From Chloroflexota bacterium (GTDB taxonomy: Bacteria; Chloroflexota; Ktedonobacteria; Ktedonobacterales; Ktedonobacteraceae): a DNA stretch of 5,484 bases. The DNA lies in NCBI GenBank assembly GCA_005879655.1, contig VBJK01000569.1:1-5484 (forward strand), read 5' to 3'. This document shows, piece by piece, positions 1 through 5,373 of this stretch; the first letter of the stretch is position 1; the number at the start of each line of letters is the position of its first letter. The notes below the pieces were generated by a model that did no database searches, had not been told where the DNA came from, and saw only the letters and a list, made by a program, of their open reading frames with translations. A program made the translations under genes and the position numbers.

Positions 1-800
1 TCGCCTAGCTCTCGGTTGTAGGACGCCGCCGCAGGCAGAAGAGAGGCGCTTTCGATGCCCGGCGGGGCGGGAGCAGTATAGGAATAGAACGCTGGTGTTG
101 GGAAACGCTCATCGCCGGGCCAGAACCCACAACTGATGACTTCATGGGAGTAGGCTTCCCTGGTGATACGATCGGCACCTTTGCGCTCTGGTGCGGGGCG
201 ACCGGAGAAAAAGGAGAGTGCCAGATCGAAGCTGCCCCAGAAAACGTGGATGGGACTGCTCTTGCCGAGAAAAAACGAGCGGTAGTGCTTCAAGACCATC
301 TCAGTCTGGACTAGCGTCTGCCAGAAACACTGGGCATAGAACGGATCATAGGAGGCATGTCTCTCATCTTGCTCAAAAGGGATGGGATTGGGCACTTCAC
401 AGGGCAATGTGTTGATCGTCACCTCGATGCCCAAGGTCTGCAATGTTGCCAGAGACTCCTGGTAAAAACTGGCGACGGAACGTGCGACGAGCGGGATGGC
501 TTGAGTAGCACCATCGCTGGTAGCAATGAGCAGATGGTGATCGATGAAAGCAAAAAGAACTTCAAAGGTTCTGTCGGTTGGTCCGTGGGAAGGAATAGGG
601 GATGTCGTCGACCCGCGTGCCGTCAGGTAAAATGGAACGTGCCACCAGTGATTGATGGAAGGACTCAGTACGAGTCTCACCTTGCCAATGACCTGAGTCC
701 ACAGATGCAATGTCTGGCATGTGTCCTTCCATGCCTCCAAAGGGAGGGCAGGCCATCTGGCAGTGGCTTGCTCTTGGTGTCTCTTGTTTGTGATGTGCAT
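1..800 (-). CDS. DUF5996 family protein, 3' end cut by window edge
   Basis: One minus-strand frame is open from the start codon to the left edge of the window, so the C-terminus is missing. It matches the DUF5996 family as I know it: an N-terminal block beginning WPALPLEAWKDT with LHLWTQVIGKVRL, then NHWWHVPFYLTARG, DRTFEV.FAFIDH, IPFEQDERHASYDP, VFWGSFDLALSFFSGR, REAYSHEVISCGFWPG and finally SYNRELG. The function of the family is unknown; the many conserved W, H, D and E residues suggest a compact globular cytoplasmic protein, and no signal peptide or membrane segment is visible. Two ATGs compete. The one at 798-800 has GGAG six bases upstream. The one at 810-812, four codons earlier, has no clear ribosome site and sits directly behind a small hairpin, so I prefer 800. 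The UBP zinc-finger gene lies just upstream on the same strand. Counting from 812, 270 codons are visible. Family assignment is firm, function is not. Confidence 0.88.
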   Translation of the reverse strand, partial: MHITNKRHQEQATARWPALPLEAWKDTCQTLHLWTQVIGKVRLVLSPSINHWWHVPFYLTARGSTTSPIPSHGPTDRTFEVLFAFIDHHLLIATSDGATQAIPLVARSVASFYQESLATLQTLGIEVTINTLPCEVPNPIPFEQDERHASYDPFYAQCFWQTLVQTEMVLKHYRSFFLGKSSPIHVFWGSFDLALSFFSGRPAPERKGADRITREAYSHEVISCGFWPGDERFPTPAFYSYTAPAPPGIESASLLPAAASYNRELG

Positions 801-806
801 ATGTTT

Positions 807-810
807 CTCC
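807..810 (-). promoter_or_regulatory. Ribosome binding site deciding the DUF5996 start
   Basis: Read on the minus strand, GGAG ends six bases before the ATG at 798-800. It overlaps the upstream in-frame ATG (810-812), which has no comparable site of its own. This favours the shorter start. Confidence 0.45.
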
Positions 811-817
811 ATTTGAT

Positions 818-834
818 GCTCTGCTTTCCAGAGC
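818..834 (-). other. Small perfect hairpin before the DUF5996 start
   Basis: GCTCTG and CAGAGC (818-823 and 829-834) are perfectly complementary, with a five-base loop. In the minus-strand transcript this hairpin ends five bases before the ATG at 810-812, where a ribosome site for that ATG would lie. It has no T-run, so it is not an intrinsic terminator. It could mask the first ATG or have no role. Confidence 0.3.
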
Positions 835-883
835 GTGGGAACGCACTTCGAGGCGAGGCTCGTCCTGTCTAAGGAGCTTTGTG

Positions 884-1150
884 TCAAGCAGGAGTGAGCA
901 TCACCTGATCGACGTAGCACCAGAGCCAATCTTCAGTAGGCTCGAAAGACTGAATAAGTGGATGGTTCGTTTCATGGAAATGCTTGGTGGCGTGCTTGTT
1001 GGGAGAAGAGTCACAACAGCCAACATGTCCACAGCAGAGACAGAGGCGCAGGTGTACCCACCTGTCACCCGTCTTGAGGCAATCCTCACAGCCGTTGGCA
1101 CTCGGCGTCACTTCTCGTATCTGGTCCAGATGAGAACACGATTTTGCCAT
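884..1150 (-). CDS. UBP-type zinc finger domain-containing protein
   Basis: This 88-aa protein is almost entirely a UBP-type zinc finger (zf-UBP, PF02148), the fold that in eukaryotic ubiquitin proteases and HDAC6 binds the free C-terminus of ubiquitin. Candidate zinc ligands are all present in the expected order: C5, H7, C21, C24, C37, C40, C45, H53, H57 and H63. The family blocks NGCEDC, W.HLRLCL.CGHVGCCDSS, NKHATKHFHETNHPLIQSFEP and WCYVD are intact. There is no catalytic domain. In bacteria such stand-alone fingers have no established role; a peptide-tail or other small-ligand binding function is inference. The start at 1150 is the natural one, since the finger begins within five residues of it, although its ribosome site is weak (AAAGA). 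It ends 71 bases before the furthest-upstream DUF5996 start, on the same strand, so the two may be co-transcribed. No stretch between them looks like a terminator. Confidence 0.9.
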   Translation of the reverse strand: MAKSCSHLDQIREVTPSANGCEDCLKTGDRWVHLRLCLCCGHVGCCDSSPNKHATKHFHETNHPLIQSFEPTEDWLWCYVDQVMLTPA

Positions 1151-1350
1151 CAGTCTTTCGGTCTTTAGCGACGTGTAAGAGGTTTGAGGCTCAGAGATCT
1201 TTCATCAGGCTTCCATGGCTTCTCTTGTTTCGAGTTCTTTGTACAACGTCAGAAGGGGAGATGCAAGCTCAACGACGGGTCGGATTGATGGATGAGACGC
1301 CGAAGCAGTGTGGCTATGAAGCCATAACTGATCCCGATCCTCCCATCGAA

Positions 1351-1648
1351 GGCCGCCGCATCTGGCTCATCACCACCTACCTGACCGAGTTCGCTCTGGT
1401 GAGGGGAGAAGATGACGCTGCTGTTGGTCATGGCACATTCTTACAGACTCACTTGTTCGAGGACCGTGTGATGAAGATGTCTGCCATCACCATTGGTGCA
1501 AGCAGTTGTGTGGGTTCGCGTTGCGTGGTTTTCTCTGATGCCGAAGTTGGGGCTGATGCTTCCCTTGACTCGCTCTCCCTGGTCATGAAGGGGGAGAAGT
1601 TGCCATCTGGTAGGGGACTTACGAGGCATTCCTGCACAAGCTGTCTAA
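1351..1648 (+). pseudogene. C-terminal fragment of a Pls/PosA-family NRPS-like protein
   Basis: About 87 codons read as the hexapeptide-repeat (left-handed beta-helix) tail of Pls/PosA family non-ribosomal peptide synthetases: GRRIWL..TYLTEF.LV, DDAAVGHGT, the hallmark LQTHLFEDRVMKM, TIGASSCVGSRCVV, DAEVGADASLDSLSLVMKGEKLPSG. After codon GGT at 1609-1611 the frame slips. Removing one G from the GGGG run at 1613-1616 restores RDLRGIPAQAV and a TAA at 1646-1648, the expected family ending. Without that correction the frame runs on through the terminator to a TAA at 1735-1737. The adenylation, carrier and transmembrane parts of this normally >1000-aa protein are absent. Upstream of 1351 the frame stays open but shows no recognisable homology, and no proper start is present. 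The break must therefore lie between the zinc-finger gene and 1351. The stop sits 10 bases before a strong terminator, so this is the genuine 3' end of a former gene. Family call from memory of the signature motif. Confidence 0.8.
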
Positions 1649-1658
1649 GAAACTTTGC

Positions 1659-1713
1659 AAAAGAGGGGGAGAATGCTGGACCGATCACTGGTCTCCCATT
1701 CTTCCCCTCTTTT
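1659..1713. terminator. Bidirectional intrinsic terminator between convergent genes
   Basis: The arms 1659-1675 and 1697-1713 pair over 17 bases with a single G-T wobble (1669/1703). Inside the 21-base loop a second stem, GGACC at 1678-1682 with GGTCT at 1690-1694, can form. The stem is flanked by T-runs on both strands: TTTT at 1711-1714 on plus, and AAAA at 1659-1662 reading as TTTT on minus. It lies between the restored stop of the Pls/PosA fragment (1648) and the stop of the BPL_N gene (1734), so it would serve both. Confidence 0.85.
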
Positions 1714-1733
1714 TCTCCAATGATACTCTCCGA

Positions 1734-2533
1734 TTAACGGCCCGCTGTCATCACGGTGTCGATCAAGTCGTGGCCGAGATCCAGAGTAAGACCATCTGGG
1801 GCAGTAAGATGATATGCCCGGTACCAATCAGCCGTCGCCTCTGGGTGAGGGCCTACAACGCCTACAATCCCTTGTCCAAAAGGTGCAACCAGAGCGGCAA
1901 TCTTACCGTTTGTATATCGTGCCAGCACCGTCACGTCCGGCGCATGACGCTCTATGAGAAAGTGAGGTCCATCCTGAAAGTAGACGGTACGCAGTTGATC
2001 TCGCCAATACACTTGTATGGTTGTATCATCAGTGGTTGTCACAGTCGCTTGGTGCGATGAGACATAGGAGTCTGTGTCACCCGGTAGCAATTTGAAACCA
2101 GGCGAGGCCCCCGCTAGATAGCCTCCCATGCAGAAACCCAGGTAGCGCCCACCGGAGTTGACGAAATGGCGGATCAGCGGTGCATCAGAGCGCATGATGG
2201 CATATGCTTCATCGAGATCATCATCGCCACCAGGTTGTGTATACACCGTCGCTGTCTGCAACAGTTGCGCCGAAAGCCGTAACTTCTCCTTCGGACCAAC
2301 AAAGTTTACCTCAAAATGCCACTTTGAGCTTGCCAGGAGCGCGGCAACTGCCTGCGAGCAGTCTTCACATCAGGATTTCTTGGCCCTGATGGCGTCTCTG
2401 GTGGCGTATCTGAGGACCGTCCAAAAAGGCCTTTTCTCCCGAAGAAGAAGAAGGGCACTCTGAGAATGACTAAGAGGAGAGGAACTCCTAATAGGAGTAA
2501 GAAAGTTCGTGAGTATGAGGGTTTTTGCTTCAT
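1734..2533 (-). pseudogene. BPL_N-domain (amidotransferase-like) membrane-anchored protein, frameshifted
   Basis: The N-terminal piece starts at ATG 2531-2533, preceded by GGGGA and by a good promoter. It encodes MKQKPSYSRT, a hydrophobic segment LFLLL-type at about residues 10-31 ending in FFFF, then a basic, proline-rich linker; left alone it stops at 2306. The second piece, open from 2369 to the stop at 1734 in another frame, is the BPL_N domain (PF09825, class I glutamine-amidotransferase-like fold): CEDCSQAVAALLASSKWHFEVNFVGPKEKL, YTQPGGDDDLDEAY, the nucleophile elbow GFCMGGYLAG with Cys at 2130-2132, SYVSSHQATV, YFQDGPHF and GPHPEAT, whose His could complete the active site. The short strand expected just before CEDC (of the type LVYRGPAS) is missing, and a TGA stands at 2370-2372. 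This suggests a small out-of-frame deletion near 2360-2390 rather than simple miscalling of one base. Function in bacteria is not established; extracytoplasmic location is inferred from the anchor. A sequencing error cannot be excluded. Confidence 0.75.
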
Positions 2534-2570
2534 ATTTTCGTCCCCGTGAGCATCTTTTTCTTTTTCCAAT

Positions 2571-2598
2571 AGTATACCATAGGAACGACTTGGTTCAA
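2571..2598 (-). promoter_or_regulatory. Sigma70-type promoter for the BPL_N gene
   Basis: On the minus strand, TTGAAC (2593-2598) and TATACT (2571-2576) are separated by 16 bases, followed by an A-rich stretch. Transcription would start near 2564, about 30 bases before the ATG at 2533. This supports that start and rules against the in-frame ATG at 2641, which lies upstream of the promoter. Confidence 0.6.
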
Positions 2599-2694
2599 CC
2601 CCTACAATTTTGCGCAGGCGTTGACACCAACGGTGCGTCATCGCTGGTACAGACTCTCGTGTGGAAAAGCGTTATCAGGAATAGCTAGTAATAT

Positions 2695-2724
2695 CTGACA
2701 ATAAAACCTTTTTTTTGCTACAAT
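2695..2724 (+). promoter_or_regulatory. Candidate distal promoter for the DUF6492 gene
   Basis: CTGACA (2695-2700) and TACAAT (2719-2724) are 18 bases apart, with an A/T-rich spacer that includes an eight-T run. Transcription from here would start near 2731 and give a leader of about 310 bases before the DUF6492 start codon. A perfect TATAAT at 2745-2750 has no matching -35 element at the right distance. Confidence 0.45.
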
Positions 2725-2835
2725 AGTACGAGCAGAGGGTAGGTTATAATCCAAGCTATGAACTCGTTTAGCCAAGCCAATGTGAATGTGAGGGACTGCC
2801 GCGTATCCTCAGTATTCCTTTTCTGGTTGGTGCAT

Positions 2836-2920
2836 GTAACGAGAGAGAGGTTCAGAAAAGTCTTCAAAACTCATGTACTGTGGCTGAGAGAGTACCTCTG
2901 AGACTCTCTCGCTTTGTTAC
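2836..2920 (+). promoter_or_regulatory. Leader region with competing hairpins
   Basis: GAGAGAGT (2886-2893) and ACTCTCTC (2903-2910) form a perfect eight-base-pair hairpin with a nine-base loop. Upstream, GAGAGAGAG (2841-2849) can pair with the same CT tract, closed by GTAAC (2836-2840) against GTTAC (2916-2920). AGAGGT (2846-2851) can also pair with ACCTCT in the hairpin loop (2894-2899). The two folds exclude each other, as in attenuators or riboswitches. No T-run follows and no known riboswitch core is recognisable; GGCTGAGA at 2882-2889 resembles one TPP-riboswitch element, but the others are absent. A regulatory role is inference. Confidence 0.35.
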
Positions 2921-2929
2921 CCATCCGAC

Positions 2930-2959
2930 TTGATCATTCCTGCACAGGGAGCGTATATC
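2930..2959 (+). promoter_or_regulatory. Weak candidate proximal promoter for the DUF6492 gene
   Basis: TTGATC (2930-2935) and TATATC (2954-2959) are 18 bases apart, which would give a leader of about 75 bases. Both hexamers are imperfect. It is an alternative to the distal promoter and would exclude the competing hairpins from the transcript. Confidence 0.25.
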
Positions 2960-3041
2960 ATCGTTTTTCTAATGTCATTGCGGTCCCTGCCTGCTTATCT
3001 CTGAGACTGAGTATCATCACACTTCCAAAGAAGGAGAATTT

Positions 3042-3884
3042 ATGCAGATAGACATTGCTATACCCGTATCTATTAAGGATTTACCAAAATTACAAATATG
3101 TATTAATATGCTTGAATTACATTCCATCACATCCATTCGTCATTTCTACATCATTGCTCAGAGCGCGAGTTTCCTTGATGGAGTGACGAGTACTAGGCCA
3201 ATAATTTGGATCAATGAAGCAATTTATCCTTTTACTAAACCCCAAATTACAGAGTACTTAGGGACAAAAAAATCAGCCTATTCACATGCTTCATGGTACT
3301 ACCAACAGTTATTGAAGTTGTATATCTTCCAAGTGCTTCCAGATCTTCTTCCTCAAGTGTTGATCTTCGATGCCGACTATGCCTTACTGAGTAATATCTC
3401 CTTCCTCACTGAAGATGGCCGAGCGCTTTTCGCCTATGGATATCCCTTTACCTGGACACTCAACGGCTCAGAATATACCGAGTCTTTCACTCATTCCCAT
3501 ATTGCTTTTGCCAAGCGTCTGGTTGCTGGATGGATGCCAATGCACCGCTTTAGTGGCATGCAACATCACATGCTTGTGCACAAGGATTTAATGCAGGTCT
3601 TGTTTACGCTGGTTGAAACTCACTCTCACCAACCGTTTTGGCGAGCTTTTCTCCAGGTGCTTGATGTCGAGAAGTGGAATGCTGCCTCAGAATATGTCCT
3701 CTACCATCATTTTGTACTTAAATGGTACCCTCATCGTGTCCAGCTTCGGCATCTCAAGGCGGGTGATATTCTCTATGATAGTAAAGATGAGTCTGTCGTG
3801 TTCGATGACATTGTTCGGTGGTATCAACCGTCAGGTCTCGACGCGATAGGATATCATGCCTTTCTAGATCTCCTTCCGCTTTGA
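3042..3884 (+). CDS. DUF6492 family glycosyltransferase-like protein
   Basis: This 280-aa protein has the layout of the DUF6492 family, thought to adopt a GT-A glycosyltransferase fold. It opens with a beta strand, IDIAIPVSIKDLPKL (residues 3-17), as in nucleotide-sugar-binding Rossmann-like folds. WYYQQLLKL follows at 85-93. VLIFDADYALL at 106-116 carries a DAD (110-112), the position of the metal- and nucleotide-sugar-binding DxD. FSGMQHHMLVHK lies at 170-181 and SEYVLYHHFVLKWYP at 217-230; these blocks are typical of the family. No signal peptide or membrane segment is seen, so it is probably cytoplasmic, possibly acting on surface polysaccharide. Donor and acceptor are unknown. AAGGAG ends five bases before the ATG, which fixes the start. 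It stands alone on this strand, between the long intergenic region and a convergent ligase gene. The first ~80 codons are notably more A/T-rich (about 35% GC) than the rest (about 50%). Confidence 0.75.
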   Translation: MQIDIAIPVSIKDLPKLQICINMLELHSITSIRHFYIIAQSASFLDGVTSTRPIIWINEAIYPFTKPQITEYLGTKKSAYSHASWYYQQLLKLYIFQVLPDLLPQVLIFDADYALLSNISFLTEDGRALFAYGYPFTWTLNGSEYTESFTHSHIAFAKRLVAGWMPMHRFSGMQHHMLVHKDLMQVLFTLVETHSHQPFWRAFLQVLDVEKWNAASEYVLYHHFVLKWYPHRVQLRHLKAGDILYDSKDESVVFDDIVRWYQPSGLDAIGYHAFLDLLPL

Positions 3885-4071
3885 AGCAATCTCTGCTCGA
3901 CTCACCACGATTGATGTTTCAGCTTCTGATTGACAGTGGAAGATTGCAACTCAATGCAGTAAATACGGCATTTTTTGAAAAGGGAAGAGCGGATGTTCAG
4001 TGATGATCCAGGATAAGCATGGCAACGGTTATTCCGACAACTCCCCTCATTGATTGAAGATGACGAGAGTG
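3885..4071. other. Short intergenic region between convergent genes
   Basis: I find no gene or convincing terminator here. A plus-strand frame ending at 4003 has no ribosome site and no recognisable similarity. The only terminator-like element is a five-base-pair stem (AATGC 3953-3957, GCATT 3968-3972) running into a T-run. Confidence 0.4.
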
Positions 4072-5373
4072 TCAGAGCTTGCCGTGCTTGCTGTACACTG
4101 CGGATTCTTCAGTAAAACATTCAATGAGCGTAGGTTGTGATATCTCAGGCAGCGTGTTGCAATACTCTTTGAACTGTTCCTCTGTTACTGAACCAACGAC
4201 ACGAGCCGCGAGACGGTCTATCCCGCTCACATTTGTAATGTGCACACGAATGTCAGCTATCCCATCACAGCCCAGAAGATGTCTTTCGATTTGTCGAGGA
4301 TAGATAGTCACACCATGTAACTTCTCACCACCATCCAGTCGCCCATCCAGGTAAAGATTTCCCTCTGTATCGAAATGTCCGCGATCTGTCACTGCGACAA
4401 CCCCATCGGGCCGTCTGATGGGCTGGCCTGACCAGTAAAACTCTCGACCATCGATACCGCTTGTTGCAATCTTTCCGATATTGTTCTCGTCTACATCTTC
4501 TAACCATACAGGCTTACCAAAAATGGGCGGACCAACATGAAAACGTCCATCAGGATTTCTATCGAGGGTGACAACACCCGTCTCGGACGCGCCATAGCTG
4601 TTGAGCAAACTTACTCCTTGAAATTTACTGCGCACCATCTCAACGCGTGTACGTGAAAGATAGCCAGATGTCATAAGAAGAGCCACCTTCGACATATCAA
4701 GAGGCTTTCCTGTGCTAACACTTGCCGCTGCCAGAAGTGATGGGACGCTCAGGCAGATAACATATTCTTGCGCAGCAACTTTATGTAATGCATCCCATTT
4801 GTAGGGTGGGAAGATCAGTAGGTCTTTTGCCAGAAAGAGGGCTGGCACTAAGACCATGATGAATTTCGATGTATACTCCAGTGGCAAACAGGTTGCCAGA
4901 ACATTGACTTCTGGGTTTCCGAGAAAAGTTGGTTGGTAAATCGCCGAGTCATAATGGAGGGCGATCAGTTCAAGAAAATCACCATACGCAACAGGAATTT
5001 TAGGCGTTCCTGAACTACCAGATGTCAATGTTGCATAAAGCGGCCTGTCGGAAGGCGCTACAGGCTTCTCCTGACAGGAAAAGAGTCCTGGCGCTCTTGG
5101 CTGAAGCGGAAACGGCACGTTGCGTGCGTTTGCCCACAGCAACGTCGTACCAGGCGTGCTCGCCACAGCACACAAAGCTACAATACCTTCCAGATTTGCA
5201 GTTGCATCCACCACATAGGTTTGCCCCGGTACTAGACCTTCGGCCAAGATCTTTGCCTGACTGAGAATGCTCTCCCATGACGCAAATACACCATTAATCG
5301 TAACACCGCGCTTTTTTGTGACTTCTCTTCTCTTGTTCAGTTCTAGCCAGCGAGTAAAAATTGGTCGGCCCAT
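4072..5373 (-). CDS. AMP-binding (ANL superfamily) acyl/aryl-acid ligase
   Basis: An adenylate-forming enzyme that would activate a carboxylic acid with ATP and transfer it to a thiol. Numbering from the upstream ATG at 5382, the P-loop TSGSSGTPK is at 120-128 (A3), NSYGASETG at 261-269 (A5), TDRGHFDTEG at 332-341 (A7, ribose-binding Asp333), and DGRLDGGEKLHG with IYPRQIE at 346-366 (A8 hinge). The catalytic A10 lysine is in SKHGKL, the last six residues, with Lys435 next to last. All key residues are present, so it should be active. At about 433 aa it is shorter than the usual 500-550, with a reduced N-terminal subdomain, and it ends right at the A10 motif. AGGAGG abuts the ATG at 5380-5382 with no spacer but lies nine bases before the ATG at 5371-5373, so I chose the latter. 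It overlaps the end of a carrier-protein gene, whose product is its likeliest thiol partner. Substrate unknown; compact stand-alone ligases of this kind occur in aryl-polyene and similar fatty-acid or polyketide-type clusters. Confidence 0.9.
   Translation of the reverse strand: MGRPIFTRWLELNKRREVTKKRGVTINGVFASWESILSQAKILAEGLVPGQTYVVDATANLEGIVALCAVASTPGTTLLWANARNVPFPLQPRAPGLFSCQEKPVAPSDRPLYATLTSGSSGTPKIPVAYGDFLELIALHYDSAIYQPTFLGNPEVNVLATCLPLEYTSKFIMVLVPALFLAKDLLIFPPYKWDALHKVAAQEYVICLSVPSLLAAASVSTGKPLDMSKVALLMTSGYLSRTRVEMVRSKFQGVSLLNSYGASETGVVTLDRNPDGRFHVGPPIFGKPVWLEDVDENNIGKIATSGIDGREFYWSGQPIRRPDGVVAVTDRGHFDTEGNLYLDGRLDGGEKLHGVTIYPRQIERHLLGCDGIADIRVHITNVSGIDRLAARVVGSVTEEQFKEYCNTLPEISQPTLIECFTEESAVYSKHGKL

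Noticed and set aside
562..846. 94-codon minus-strand frame
   Set aside because: It overlaps the DUF5996 coding frame on the same strand with a meaningless translation; the DUF5996 frame carries the conserved family blocks.
191..872. Plus-strand reading frames of 74 and 171 codons
   Set aside because: They lie opposite the DUF5996 gene, show no family features and no ribosome sites, and are shadows of it.
1144..1350. Upstream part of the plus-strand frame as an extension of the synthetase fragment
   Set aside because: Open, but with none of the residues expected before GRRIWL in the family, and it crosses the start of the zinc-finger gene on the other strand.
2534..2641. Longer N-terminus for the BPL_N gene from the ATG at 2641
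   Set aside because: The extra residues are polar and unlike an anchor, and the promoter lies inside this stretch, downstream of that ATG.
2881..2930. TPP riboswitch suggested by GGCTGAGA
   Set aside because: The other conserved elements of the TPP aptamer are not present nearby, and the downstream gene is not a thiamine gene.
3953..3977. Terminator after the DUF6492 gene (AATGC/GCATT stem plus T-run)
   Set aside because: Only five base pairs, A/T-rich, with a ten-base loop; too weak to call.
3818..4003. 61-codon plus-strand frame at the end of the DUF6492 gene
   Set aside because: It mostly overlaps the real gene in another frame, has no ribosome site and no recognisable similarity.
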